A stretch of 64,000 nucleotides of DNA from Naegleria lovaniensis (GCF_003324165.1 NW_025407862.1:329701-393700), one strand, 5' to 3'; positions 43,904 through 57,300 are shown, counted from the stretch's first letter. Translations and numbers: made by a program. Notes: generated by a model not told the origin, from the letters alone.

Positions 43904-46900
43904 ATGTCCGTACATTATAAACATCGACAACGAACATCATTGGATAGTTCCGAAGAGATGGATCACTCTGCGTTCAATCTCAATCATAAAACCCTCAAGA
44001 AATTACTTTTAAATTATGGAGAATATCCCTCAAAATATCGAATGCTTATTTGGAGATACATGTTGGAGCTTCCCGAAAATAAGGACCACTTTGAAGTGTT
44101 GTATTCGAAAGGTATTCATTTCACGCAGTACAGTCTTCATAAACGATATCCGATTAGTAACTCTTCAATCTTTCGAAAAATACAACGAATTATTTCTGCA
44201 CTGGCAAATTTATCACCAATATTTGGAACTGTGGATTATTTACCTGAAGTGTTATTTCCATTCCTCAAAGTGTTTAATCAAAGTAGTTGTTCAGTTTTTG
44301 AAATTGTTTCTACCTTTTTTGGTAAGTGTGTTTGTGAAAGATTTGTAGTTGGTTACAACAATGATGAATTTCTTGAGAGTAGCTAATTGGGGAAAGGAAT
44401 GGTTTGAATTTTTCCCAAATGCACCTGTCACAGTGATGAACTATGTGGCTTCTCTTTTACAAATCAGTGACAATGAATTACTGGAACATTTTGTGTCCGT
44501 TGGATTGTCTCCAGAGATTTATGTTTGGTCATTGTTAAAAAGCGTATTTACAGAAGTATTTTCAACAGACATGTGGCTTAAAGCATTTGATCACATCTTT
44601 TCAATGCCTCCTTCATTTATGTTTTACTTTATTTGCGCTTATTTGAGTTACTTTAGAAAAACGTTCTTTCAACTCAAGACTTGTCAAGATTTAGAAGATT
44701 TCTTCCACACCATTCACGCTTGTGATTTGGACAAGATTTTACACTCTGCCTATGACATGCATCATTCAACGTTTCAATCTTCTGTACAAAGAGCAATTAC
44801 TTCTTCGTATGGAGTGTTCTCACCTCTTCAAAAAGGTCAATACGTTCTTGGATTAAGATTTCCAAAGCATTCTGTAGATTTTCAAATGAAACAACGAGAA
44901 AAAATTGCTCGAAGCGAAGAAGAAATTGACATTGCTAGAACTAATTATGAATCTTTAAAGAAACATAACACAGAGTTTGAAATTGAGCACAGGAATTGGC
45001 TCATTCGTCAACGAGCAATTTTGGAAGCCAGTAGAGATCGACAACAACTCGCAGATCAGATCGAACGAGAACTGTTAGAAGAGAAAGAAAGAGTGAGACA
45101 ATTAGAGCTTCAAGAACGTCTCAAAAACATTGAGTTTCTTCAAGAACGAAGGAAAATTCTTGGACAAATTCAAGAAGCAGAAGCAAATATATTGTCACAA
45201 GCTGCAGATCAAAGGTTGCACTCCGCTCGTCAAGATACTTTCAGTGACATGAAGCACATGACTAGAAACATGCATCTCAACGAAGTTGAAAAGATGGAGG
45301 AAAGTAAACGAATGGATTACCACTTCTTTGTCGAACAGAATCCTCCAGAACAATACACTCCACAACCTGCTGCAGCAGGAATTGCTGAAATGCATCCTCG
45401 ACATTCGATTGCTTCGGAAATGTATCAAACTCCTCAGGCACCTACAGTATCTGTTGATTCTCCTCATATTTCAAAAGCTACAATATTAGAATGCAATCCA
45501 CCCATCCAAGCTTCTGACTTAGGCCCCAACAATAATTCGATGCAAATACCGTTGACGGTCACACCTCCTACAACAACGTTGAATCTTGCAACAGCTACGA
45601 ATGAAAGTGTTGAACGGGACACGATACAAACACAACCAAATGCTGTACCAAGTAGTCCTATAACAGCGAGACAAGATTCCCAACTTAGTTTTGCTGAAGG
45701 TCTGAATGTTCACATGTTGGGTAAGGAAATTACCAGTCTACAACAAGAACTCGATTCTCTCCATGAAGCTGTGGGAGGAACAAGTGATATTAACAAGAAA
45801 GAAAGTAACTTGATTGTCAACAAAGAACCTCCAAAAGAAGAATCAACAAAACGAGTTAAAAAAGTGAAAAAGGAGAAAAAGAAACAAAAGAAAGAAAAGG
45901 ATTCCTCTTCTCAAAAGAAAAAAACAAACACCAAATCAGAATCTCCATCACAACCTCACCTAGTTTCCAACAAGTCATCTGAAGCATCGACAAGGAAAAA
46001 GCAAGTAGTACCATCTGTGGAAAAGAAAAAATCCAACGCTCCAACCTCAGAGATGAGTGTTCAAACGGAACGAGCAAGTAATACTCATTCGAAATCCACG
46101 AATGGTAAGAGTCATGATGATGATTCATCCAAAAAAACAAAATGCAAGAATAGTTCTGAAATTGAAATTTCCGCCATGAGTGAAATTAGTTCACAAAACT
46201 CTTCACACCATGACGAACATGAAGAACAATTTTCAGAAATTAGAAAATCTCTCTCTCAACAACGATCTCAACTTGAAAGATCTGAAGGAGCCATGCAACA
46301 TATTGAGAATCTTGCATCGTACATTTCACAGCAAACGAAATCTGCGTCCAGAACGGCGAACAGTGCTTCCAATATTTCTAAAAGTGTCTCATCATCTTCC
46401 ATTTCATTGGATACTTCGAATACAAGTCAGGTCTATTCAAGATTTGATTATTTGGAGAAAGTCGATCAACGAGTGAATCATTTGATTCAAAAGAAATTTC
46501 AAGAATTTATTTCCAAACGAGAGGAATCGAATAGTAAGAAAGAATCGACTAACGCTTGCTCTTCTCCAGGTAGTTTAGGATCAGAGATGAGTAGAAACAA
46601 AACAATCAGTCATCTCTCTCCAAGTACAAGATCAAAACGCGAAATACCTTCCAGTCACTCAACGACTATAAAGGATGAACGAAAGGAGGGCACAACAAAC
46701 ACTCAATTACCACCAACGTATTACGTGGTAGAGGAGAAGAATTTGAGTTATCCAACGACGAACACAACCATGGCAACCTCGAAGGCTATGGGATCGTCCT
46801 GTAATTCATCTAGTGTAAACTCTTCTGCGGCAGGAAATGGTTCTTCCTTCCTATTGAATGCAACAGCAGAACCATATTCTTCTGATTCGTCCTCTATTAC

Positions 46901-47399
46901 TTCAAATAAGCGAGTGAATGGAGTTAGAAATCGAGGTAATATTTCTTCAACCATTAATCCTCACTTTGAAAATGGTAACCTCAAGTTTATGAGTTCGCCT
47001 TCTCAAAGATCGGACAATGATTCCTCATCGGATGTGAATTCTCTGTTGAGACACAGTAGTGATTTTGAAACGATTGGATCCAAACGAGTGAATGCTTCCT
47101 CTCAACCCTCATCCGAGAGCAGCAATTCGTTGAATGCCTCTTTGATGAGCCAAAATTTTTCAAAGCCAACTCCTTTACTAGAAGAACGAAGTGACACAGA
47201 TTCCATGTTGGAAAAGCCTAAAACATCCTCCAGTATGTTAACTGGACTGACCTCTTATCCTTCTCTATCGAGCAGTGTTGAGTCTATTCAGATGAAACCT
47301 CAAGACTATTCGTCGTTGGATTTAAGCTTCTTTAGCACTTCCAGCAACGAGGACCAGAATGTGACCATTTCTACCTCTTGTTTAATCAGTGACGAATAA
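43904..47399 (+). CDS. TBC1D31: TBC1D31-like centrosomal TBC-domain protein
   Basis: Exons 43904-44321 and 44383-47399 (61-base intron, phase 1, acceptor GAGAGTAG) give 1144 residues. The choice of acceptor makes FEIVSTFFANWGKEWFEFFP align without gaps to the animal protein. The TBC region (about 20-330) has LLLNYGEYPSKYRMLIWRYM, a KGIHFTQYSLHKRYPI segment and PSFMFYFICAYL. A long coiled coil follows (about 330-450). The remaining 650 residues are Ser/Thr/Asn-rich and disordered. TBC1D31 (WDR67) is a centriolar satellite and centrosome protein in animals and lacks the usual Rab-GAP arginine finger. The N-terminal WD40 propeller of the animal protein is not encoded here. A centriole or basal-body role is inferred. 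Confidence 0.85.
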
Positions 47400-47497
47400 A
47401 TTGATATTCTTCTTTCTTCTTGATAGGACCCTCCTTGGTTACACCAAAGCACAACCAAAGTTGATGGAGCATTGAACATCCATACATGACTCTCTCT

Positions 47498-50400
47498 TTA
47501 TTCCTTGGTTTCTAATTTAAGTTCCGAGGAAGACACAGCATGTTCTTTCGGCTCTCGAGGTGATACCACAATGGACTTGGTGACTGGCGCCTTTAAGTCT
47601 TCACTGGATGGCACTTGAACTACTATTGGAATCTCTAATCGTTTGTGATTCTCTTTTTCTCTGGCGCTTAACAAAACTTCCTCTTCGGATGGAATTGGAG
47701 AAACATGGTGATGTGCTTTTAACATGTAGGTGGTCAATGTGCCTTTTCCTTTAACCTCAACACCTTTTCTTTCGTCAAATTCAAACAAGTCATAAACTCT
47801 TTCATAGGTTTGTCTTGTCACTTGGATACGGCCTGGTATTCCTGTCGATTCCTGGTTTAAATGCAAATAGTTGTGATATTTGAAAATTACAATAACAGAG
47901 AATACTCACCATCTTGGAAGCAAGTGTGACGGTTTCTCCCCACAGATCGTATGCAAATTTGAGAGTACCAATACTTTAATAAGTGTATGTTAGGTGATGC
48001 GGCGAATTGAATGTTCAACACTTACCATCCTGCAATCACTGAGCCGGTGTGCATGCCAACTCTAATGTTGAGAGTAGACTTCTTTTCCACATTGTAGTCA
48101 TGAATAACTGAATACATATCCATGGCAAATCGGAGAACTTTCTCAGGGTGGTCGGATTGTTGATTGTGAAGACCACCAACAGCGAAATAGGCGTCACCAC
48201 TTTGGTTGTTCATTAGTTTCTTTTGTTCAACAAAAATAAATGCAACTTACATTGTTTTGATCTTTTCTAACCCATACTTGTTAATACCTTGATCAAATCC
48301 ATTAATTAATGTGTTAAGCAATTGAATGAGATCTATGGCGGTCATTCCAGAAGACATTTTAGTAAAGTTGACCATGTCGCTGAAGAGACATGTTGTATCG
48401 TCCACTTTTTCACTGATGTAGGTTTCTCCAGCTTTTAACTGTCGTTGGTGTGTTGTTTAAGTGTTGGTAACAGTCTATGAAACTACTTACTCTAGCAGCT
48501 ACTTGCTCAGGAAGAATGTTAAGTAACAAGGCATCGCTTTTTTTCTTTTCCTCCTCAATAAGCATGTTGTGTTTTTTCTCGGAAGTGACATCCTTAATAA
48601 AAACGCTAATGAGGTTGCTTTTTTCAAAAGATGAGACGCTCATAGAAACTTGTGCCGGGAAGGTTGTTCCATTCTTTCTTTTTGCCTCGAGCTCGAACGA
48701 CTCACCATAGCTTCTGGTAGCACTTGCCATGTTACCAATTACACTTCTTATTTTGTCTGCGCTGGTTTCACTAAATAACAACAATAAAGATGTTCCCAGT
48801 AATTCTTCGTGTTTGTAACCAAGCATATTCAACGCACTTGGATTGATAATGTCAATAAATCCAGTTCTACTGTTTAAAACGATGGCACCGTCCACAGCAG
48901 CATCTTTAAAGAACAATCAGTTACAATTAATAATGAAATCAAAATTACATACCCAAAATGGCTTTTGTTTTGGAAAATTTCTCTCCCTTTGCCTTTTTCT
49001 TTAAATCTGTTAGCGAATAGTACAAAATATAAGATCGTATCTCATCAAATTGCTCTAGTACGTCATAGGGAATGAAGTTGAACATTCTTCGTAATTGGTG
49101 GTTTTCATTATCAAATCTTCTAGCTTCTAAATATTTAAAGTAAGCCAGCACTAAAAGTAATAATATGGAAATACTGGTAGCTAGAGGACTAATGATTCTG
49201 TTTGGAGTTTTGAAAGCATTGACATATTGAGTCAAAATTGAGTACATCTTGGTTGAGAATAGTCCAGATGTTGCAAACAACTGGTTGTACCTTTTGATTA
49301 ACTCATTTTTGGAATAAGTACCTCTAAAAGCATCTTCGTTGAATCTGTCGGCAGCCAAACTATAAGTATCCATCAGATCATCAACTCCAATGCAGGCAGA
49401 AGTATCGTTAGAGGTACAGTTTAGCTTGGAAATTATCAAGCTATCAATTGATGATGATATTCCACTTATTCCAGCAAAGTTATTTTGCATTGTTCCGTAT
49501 CTATAGTTTAACCAGTCAGCCATGAGATTTTGAGAATGTTCAATAATCTCTTTGTGAAATTGTTTCATGTTTGTTCCCAATACTGAAGAGTCACCAAAAA
49601 GATATTCACCAAGTTTGAATTTTTCTCTCTCGCTTGACTGCAGCACCTTGACACCATCGTCAATCTTAATCATTGTGTTGTATGACGACTGCATAAGGTC
49701 TAAGCTCTCGTATAATAACAACGCGCTGGCCACTACGGTCACAACAAATATTCCACCAATTAAAGCAGAAATTGTTCTCTTTGGAGAAAATAACGACCTT
49801 TCTATCTTAACAATCTTGTCCTCAGATCGTTGCTCAAGGTTATGAAACACTGTACCAACAATATCTTTTGGAAGTTTAGAAAAAAGTTTTGTGAGCTTGG
49901 AAAGCTCTCCTAAATGAATGTAGGAGAACACAATAAACACAAATATAAATAAAACGTAAACTACAAGCACTCCAACCAACGTAAAAATAAAGACTTGTTT
50001 CTCGTGATTAAGGAAAGAATCGCTTCGAGAGATCAAGGATGAGCAAAACTTTTCAAAAGATTCGGTAAGTACAATTCTGTTCATCCAAACGTAAAGAAAT
50101 TCGTAATTTTGAAAAATGTTTGCATAATCTTCCACTTTCCAGTTGTAGATTTTTGATACAATGGTCATAAGCTCTCCCGACATATCAGCCACTGAAGCGT
50201 TTTTCTTAGTTGATAGAAGTGAGGTAATGTTTCCTGTTTGTAAAATCGGAATCTATGAAGAAAAGTTACATACACAAATACACGTTAATGAAAACAACTT
50301 ACATCAATAGTAATTATTGGAGCCACAAAGCTTTTCATGCTCTCAACTGCAAACTTTTGCTCGTTTACAATGGTTTTCACTTTCTCGGTAATTCCTTTTG

Positions 50401-52776
50401 CAATATTGATTGTTTCTTTGTGAGACTTATATTCAGTCATAAAGTAGTCCGTTCCGTTTTTGTCTGATATCAATTGAATCCATCTGACTCCCGACAATGC
50501 AAGGTATGTAACTGGTGATATTTGACAAAAATCATTAACTGTTGCTATTCTTTCTCCATCATTAGAAAGTCCTAAAGCCATCCCAAGAATGATACAAATA
50601 ACTATGATTGAAACAACTCCTAGCGATTGAAGAAATAAAAACTTTGCTTTGCTATCATAAGGTTTGTTGATCGCCGACCTGTAAATAGTTTGTTTGTCTT
50701 TCTTGATATCTCCATACTGGCTAGCAGATTCAAGGTTATCCACATCATTTTCATTGGATTCTGTAAATGCATTTAGCTTCAAATCTTCGTCATTTAGGCT
50801 AACGGGAACAACTTTGTTAGAATGCAATCCTCTCTTTTTGAAATCTTGCCTATCCACAGAAAAACGTCGTTTCTTTGAGTCCTCTTCTTCAAGTATATTT
50901 GCCTCTTGGTAAAATTCTTCGGCAAGCTCGGATTCAAACAAAAACTCTTCAAGAAACTGAGCATAGCTTCTCAACACCTGTGCGTTGTTATTGTAATTAA
51001 CAAGTAGATTATTGTAGGTAGTAGTAGAATTTTCCATCAACGAATGCATCATTTTCACAAGATTGTAAACCTTTTCGTTGTTTTCTTCGTTTGAAACGAA
51101 GTGTTTCCAAAATAGCTTTTGGTACTGTCTCAATTTTTCTTGCATGTTAGATACTGTGTTCAGGATATGTCTGAGTTCAAGAGAATTTTTGCCTTGAGAG
51201 GAATCGGCCTCAATTTCTTTGGTTCTCTGATAAACTGCGTATCTCTGGAGGATGTTGGTGTTCTTTTTGGCAGCTTTGGCCAATAGATGAAGAGCAAAAC
51301 TTGGGGTGTGACCTTCCTCTAATTTGTAAAATATATATAGTGCTGATATTATCAAATTCGAAGTATCTAATTCCAGTCTCTGGTTCGTTGCTGCCTTAAT
51401 AAAGTTAGATATTAGCTCGTTGTCATTTTTCTTCTTAATAGAAAATTTCATGTAGTGAAACAAGGCTCTTGGGTTAACCAGCTCCTTGAGGCTTGAAGAT
51501 ATAGACAAAGAGTCGTTCTTCAATCCACGAAGACGTCTCTCCACGTATCTACTAATTACTTGAGAATAAATTTCCACAACCGCAAAACCAATGATGAAGA
51601 ACAAAATGAAAGACCCAAATCCAACTCCAAACAATATTCCAAATCCAATATCATCAGAATTGGTTGGATTTGCTTCTAATGAAACGATGCTTGATATTGC
51701 GACACCAATTCTACTGAAAAATACTCCACCAAATACTGAATTCACAATCCTATGATGAAATGGTAGGTCATAAACTAAATACGCAAACAAGATCACAGAG
51801 ATTATTAAGTACAGTATAGGTCTTGCTACAAATGCTTGAGGAGGAAGGGCTTGAGAAATGATGAGGTACACTTGATTTAGTGATACCCACGTTGCTATTA
51901 AGAAGGGGTTGTCCATACTCAACCAAGTGTGTTTGTTCACCCAAGTGTCGCTCAGTAAAATAAGCCCCAAAAAAGTGAGCGGAATCTGGATGATCATGAA
52001 AACCAACGAAATTACTGCAAATGAACCATTTAGTGGGTTCCTGTGCGAAATTGACAATGGTATCCAAGCTTAGTTTGTACTTACCAACATGCTACTTCAG
52101 GAAATCTTCTTAGAGCATACTTGGCCACACCATCCTCGAACAGTCCTTGTGTAGAGTAATCACATGCCCAAAACGACGTGAGTGAGAAGACGAAAGCCAA
52201 TCCAAATACTCCAAACAATATGCATATAGTCCGAACTGTGTTCTTAATTTTTTCTGAATGTTTGCTTCCTCGATGCAGAGCCTTATATGCAAAATATATT
52301 GACAACATTGAAATAATTTCTAAAACGGCCAGTATGATGGAAATGGCCATAAATAATTGATAAGGATACCAGTTTGCTCCCAACGTTCGGGGAACTGCAA
52401 TCACTTTTGCAGCTAATTTTCCATTCTCACCCCAAGCAAATTCTGAAATATCGAATTAAGCAAAATAAAGAATTCAGCAAAGGCTGCTGGATTTGTTACA
52501 CATACCTGATTCCCATCCTAGACTTGTTGATTGCCATAGCAGCATGATATTGAAAAGTACTACTAGCAAATTCGGAACCGGTTTTGGTAGCTTTATGGAA
52601 ACAAGAAAGAAGAAGGCTACGCTTTCAAACTGGCCTAGCAATGTATTTCCTCCTAAAACCACCGAGCTTGTTTTTGAGTGGTTAGAGCCCTTGGAATGCA
52701 CGGATTCTCCATCGTAGTCTATGACGCTACTATTGTTCGTTGGGTTTTCTCTGAGAGATGATATTCTCTCCATCAT
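47498..52776 (-). CDS. Multi-membrane, TmcB-like, PAS-domain class III adenylyl cyclase
   Basis: Nine exons on the minus strand: 52506-52776, 52085-52442, 50303-52040, 48953-50252, 48491-48903, 48251-48438, 48026-48199, 47910-47973 and 47498-47851. Introns are 44-63 bases and the product is 1619 residues. About eleven membrane segments lie in residues 35-1220. Between them sits a TPR-like region with LRSYAQFLEEFLFESELAEEFYQEA, the pattern of TmcB/TmcC repeats. A PAS domain (about 1222-1340) follows, then a signalling helix (EQVAARLKAGETY) and the cyclase domain (about 1370-1560). Metal aspartates are Asp1381 (FSDMVNF) and Asp1425 (KIKTIGDAYFAV). Lys1421 and Asp1490 (YDLWG) specify adenine, so cAMP is the expected product. 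The transition-state Asn and Arg are Thr1497 and Lys1501. Extracellular and small-molecule inputs are likely sensed through the membrane and PAS parts. Confidence 0.9.
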
Positions 52777-53283
52777 GTGAGTCGTTTTTTTTAAAGTTGT
52801 ACACTTAGTGGCGGTTAACAGCCGTTTTTGTAGGGTAAAAGGCGGGTGGTATCAATGTTCCGAGCTATGTTCTGCACGATTCGAGTTGTGTGCTGAAGCC
52901 ATGCAGAATCCATGCCAAATGGGAGTTGAGTTCACATTGTACATAGAGATGAACAGTTAAATGAAAATATTGAACCTCTCTGACCTATGAAATCTACTTT
53001 CCATTACTTGGCATTGAAATTGACATCCAAACATCTTCCACTCATTCAATTCCTTCTCAACCTCAAATCGGGGCAGACACGTGGTAACATGGAATAATTT
53101 AGGTTCTAATTAATATTCCTTCCAATTCCATGTCTTTATCTTCGAATTGGAATTTACCAAAAATAAAACACAAGAAAAAAACTCGACACACACGAGACTG
53201 CAAGCTGTTGCTTTTAGATATTTTTTTGACTCTGATTAGCACAAACAAGAAGCCGTCCATCTAAAATCAACCAACATTACATA
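52777..53283. promoter_or_regulatory. Divergent intergenic region
   Basis: These 507 bases lie between the starts of the cyclase (minus) and the PB1-UBA gene (plus), so both promoters are here. Sequence before the PB1-UBA ATG is A-rich with CAACCAACATTACATA. No gene or repeat is supported. Confidence 0.4.
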
Positions 53284-54345
53284 ATGAGTTCTTCAAACGA
53301 TCAACAACAAGAAAACTTGATCATCAAGTTGTATCTTTCCAAGGATCACATCCGAAGATTCACTGCACTCCCTTCATCAACGTTAGAAGACGTGAAGAGC
53401 AAAGTCGTTGAATTTTACCAAGAGTTGGGACAACAAATCTCCAATGACAAGTTAGATTTACAATATTGTGATAGTGATAATGAATGGGCCATACTCAGAA
53501 ACGAAGATGATTGGTATTGTTGCAAGGCTATTTGTTCTCCGAACATCAAGATTAGACAAGCCAATATGTGGATGAAGGCTATTTACAATTACAAAACACA
53601 GCAACAAGCTTTGGTCCAAAAGTTTAACAAGGAAAAGAAGCAACTTGTTTCTAAAGGACAAGAATTTTGCTCTCAAATCAATCAAGAATTGAAGAAGATC
53701 GGATCTAACGAAGAAGTTAAGAAGTTTGAAAAGGCAGTTGAAGATTTCTGTACAAGTGTTGTTGATTCAATCACTCCATTGCTTAATAATGCTGCTGAAG
53801 CAACAAGTGATTTATTTGAAAGTGCTTTCAAAGGAAGACAATCAGCAAGTGCTTCGGAATCTTCTTCAACTGAACCATCATCATCTGATGAACTGATCCG
53901 AGTTACTGAACATGAAGAAGAACAAGATCAAGAAGAAGAAAAGGCCTTCGAACAAGCACAGCAAGCTATCCAACAACCAATTCAGCAACAACCAGCTCAA
54001 AACGAAGAAAACATTATTGAACGATCGGGTTTTATTTGGGTAAATCCAACCAACAGCTCGCCAGTTCCAATTGTGCAACCAACAGTTGAGGAAGTGCCAC
54101 AACCTACAGAGGTGCCAGCAGTGCAAGAGCCAATGATCTCTCAACCAGCAGTGCAACAAGAACCAGTTGCTGAAGAATCAGTACCAGTTGTTGCTCAACA
54201 AGAGGAGCAATCTCCTGTTGAGACGCCTTATGCTGAGCAGCTCAAAATGCTTGAAGTCATGGGTTTCACTGATACGACCAAGAACTTACAGTTACTAGAC
54301 AAACATAACGGAAATCTTGCCTTGGTTGTTGATGAATTGTTGTAA
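53284..54345 (+). CDS. PB1-UBA protein, p62/NBR1-like candidate autophagy adaptor
   Basis: A single-exon protein of 353 residues. Residues 11-93 form a PB1 domain (NLIIKLYLSKDHIRRFTALP, with the acidic OPCA-type segment LQYCDSDNEWAILRNEDDW). The centre is helical, then Glu/Gln-rich. Residues 314-353 are a UBA domain with the MGF signature (LEVMGFTDTTKNLQLLDKHN). PB1 plus C-terminal UBA is the frame of p62/SQSTM1 and NBR1, which polymerise and deliver ubiquitinated cargo to autophagosomes. The ZZ zinc finger and FW domain of those proteins are absent. A possible LC3-interacting motif is F250-I-W-V253, with glutamates a few residues before. The stop is 28 bases from the convergent Nup133 stop, and an AATAAA at 54360-54365 lies in the gap. 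Confidence 0.82.
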   Translation: MSSSNDQQQENLIIKLYLSKDHIRRFTALPSSTLEDVKSKVVEFYQELGQQISNDKLDLQYCDSDNEWAILRNEDDWYCCKAICSPNIKIRQANMWMKAIYNYKTQQQALVQKFNKEKKQLVSKGQEFCSQINQELKKIGSNEEVKKFEKAVEDFCTSVVDSITPLLNNAAEATSDLFESAFKGRQSASASESSSTEPSSSDELIRVTEHEEEQDQEEEKAFEQAQQAIQQPIQQQPAQNEENIIERSGFIWVNPTNSSPVPIVQPTVEEVPQPTEVPAVQEPMISQPAVQQEPVAEESVPVVAQQEEQSPVETPYAEQLKMLEVMGFTDTTKNLQLLDKHNGNLALVVDELL

Positions 54346-54373
54346 GATAGACATTTGTGAATAAATATTGAGT

Positions 54374-57300
54374 TTAATCAAGATCGAAGACGCTTTGTAT
54401 GATTGCTGCATGTCTTTCTGAGAAGGTATTAGAAAAGAAAGAAAGCAAACGTTTTTTGAGTTGTTCTGTAGCAGCTGAGCTCTTACCAGTATTTTCCTGT
54501 ATCAATTTATGGAGAATTGAATCACGAATGAGCTTTTCTTCATCCACAATATTCTTTGCATTTACCATTGCCAATAATTGATAAGAAACGTAAAAGGCAG
54601 CTGTATAAATGTTGAGCAAAATGTTAAACTGAGTTTCATCATCTATTCCACCCTCTCTTTCTCTCCACATGCAGTAAATATCACACGCAATTCTAAGCCT
54701 CTCTAAAAGTTTTTCTTGATTTTCTCTAATAATGTTGGTGTCAGATGGAATACCGTTGTATACAGATATCATTAATTCTACAGCACCTTGGAATGATTCT
54801 TTTGTCCAGTTGTTGTTCGAAGTTTCTAGAGTAAAATCTGTGGCAAGTTTCTCTTGATAGAACACTAACTTGAGAAAATAGGATGGATCTTGAGCACTGC
54901 TTGTATCATTAGACGCCAAAGAAGCGAGCTTTAAAAGTGATAATCTATTTCTCATGGTAATTAAAGAATCACGCTTTAAAATGTTTTTGGAGGGCTCATC
55001 TGTAAGCTCAGTCAGTGATTGTTGAACGCTATCCAATTTACCCAATTGAATACTATGAAGCCATCTCAAGTTAGCATCAGATTCAACTACTGCTCCAACC
55101 TGTTGTGGGTATTTGATACTCCATTGATACCCAAGTAATTCATGATATCGTTTAGACTCTTTCAAGTAAGAAAATAGATATGATGCAAAGTCATTAAACC
55201 TTCTAATATAAATAGAGTATTGAGCAATTCTTTCAGACTCTAGTGGGTGTCTCTCTTCTGTAAGTTGAATTAAATGTTTGAAATCCTTGTACTTTTCAGC
55301 TAAGGTCAAGGCAAAGCTTTTAGGAGAAACGTCACCAATGTCATTCTTGTTTTTAAAGGTGGAAATAATTGCATCTCTCTTTTGTTCAAATTGAAGGCTG
55401 TGGAACCTGCTATTATCTTGTTGCTTTAAATCTCTCAAAATAGAAAACAAAAAGTCAGCAATTTCAAACATTTGGTTCAGGATATGTGCAGAATTTTGAT
55501 ATTCTTCATTCAGAGCGTTTGCTGACTTTTTAAATTGCTCATAAAAAAGATTAACGATTAGATCAGATTTTTCTGAGGTCCATGTACTCGATATGTCTCC
55601 TAGTCCAAGAGTAGTATGTGCCATTTCTCGGAAGCCACGTATACCATCAATAAAACATTGATACACTCTATTCACGAGTGTCACACTGCTGCTTTTCTTT
55701 GCAGCAGTTTGTATCGCGTCAATGAATTCATGTACCTTAGACACCTCAATGTAAAAATTCTCAACGTTTGAGTGTAATTTGCGTTGTTTACAAAGATTCA
55801 TTGCTGCAATCAGTATATCAAAATCTTTCTTTTGATAACCTCCCAGTTCATTTTGAAGTTCTCTCAGCTTCATACAAACAAAGATTTTCTCTCCATATTC
55901 GAATACTTGCAGTAACTGTTGTCTTGATAATGCTTGGAAAATGTTGCAGTCTTGTAAATAAATGATAAATTGAGTATAATCTTCCAGTTTTTTCTGCAAA
56001 GTTTTTGAAATAAGAATAGACATCTTTTCTGAAAAAACAGAATGATCAATACTGTCAATAGGTATAACTAAGCTTCCTGATAGAGGTATACTGTCTACCA
56101 AAAGCTCACAAGCTTTGACTACAGCGGATCTAATATTAGCATTTGATTCTATTTGAGTATTTCTCTTTCTAAATAATCCCAAAACAACATTTGCGAAACT
56201 AATTTCAGGGTCATATTGAGTATTATCCAAATCTTGGTCATAGAGTTGTGAATCGTTTGTCTTTTTGTCAGATTCTGAGTCGCTCATTGGAGAAATTTGC
56301 ACTAGTGTCAAATCACCATTTCTACTAATAATACATATGTCAGCAATGCTTATGGATCCTGCACACAAGATTTCTGGTGCCTCAATTTGTTGAATCATTC
56401 TGTTTCTCTCAAAAACCGACAAGGTTTCAAGAATTGAAACAAATAATTTTTCTTTTTCAAAAACCATCTGGCTATTGTTATAAATATACTCGTTATTTTC
56501 ATTGTAGTCAACAGAGAGTAGAGTTACAGGAGACTCGACAATAAACTTGTCCATAAATCTATCGTGAATTTGAAGAGGCCATACCAGATAGTTCACAAGA
56601 GGAACATGGTTAGAGTCAAAAACTTCTGGTGTACACCAAGACAACAGAAATATTTTTCCTTGAGGTTCGTCATAGGCAATGTTAATGAGCCTTAATGAAT
56701 ACTTTTTCATAAAGTTAAGCTTTTTTAGCTCGGCAAGAATCTCACGTCTCCAACAAAGCTAACAAATGATGTTATCAATTACTCAAAATGTTTTCATGTT
56801 AAGCTTACCTCTTTTCCTTGCTCTGTGTATTTGGAGAGACTGTTTTCAGTTAAAATGAAGAAATAATTGTCCGAGGATCTAATGGAAATAACGGCTTCTG
56901 GTTCACTATAAGTACTAGTAGTTTTGTTCCATGACGTAAGCCAACTAAAAAGGCCTTCCGAAGTGTTAGTTGATGCGTTTTGAGACCCATAGGCTTTTTG
57001 TTGAGTTGTAACATCAATCTCTCCGTTTGGTAAGCAATGAATCTCGAAGAAATATCCAGTTTTTGTTCCTAAATATAAGTGATTGTCCTTCAATTGATTT
57101 GGAGCAATGCAAGTCAAGCAAAGGGAATCATAACAAAAGTTTAGCTTTCTTAACAGATTTCCAACTTCGAACTTAAACTGAGATTCTTCATCTTCTAAGC
57201 TAATGTCATACCAGTATTTGTATTTGCCTTCGGGTGTGCAAAAAAATAGAGAGAAATTTGTTGATTCCGATTGTGATGATGGAATCATCAGCGATATAAA

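Noticed and set aside
43776-44012. Possible extra N-terminal exon for the TBC1D31-like gene
   Set aside because: Joining needs an intron of about 38 bases, shorter than all others found here, and the added residues show no WD40 pattern.
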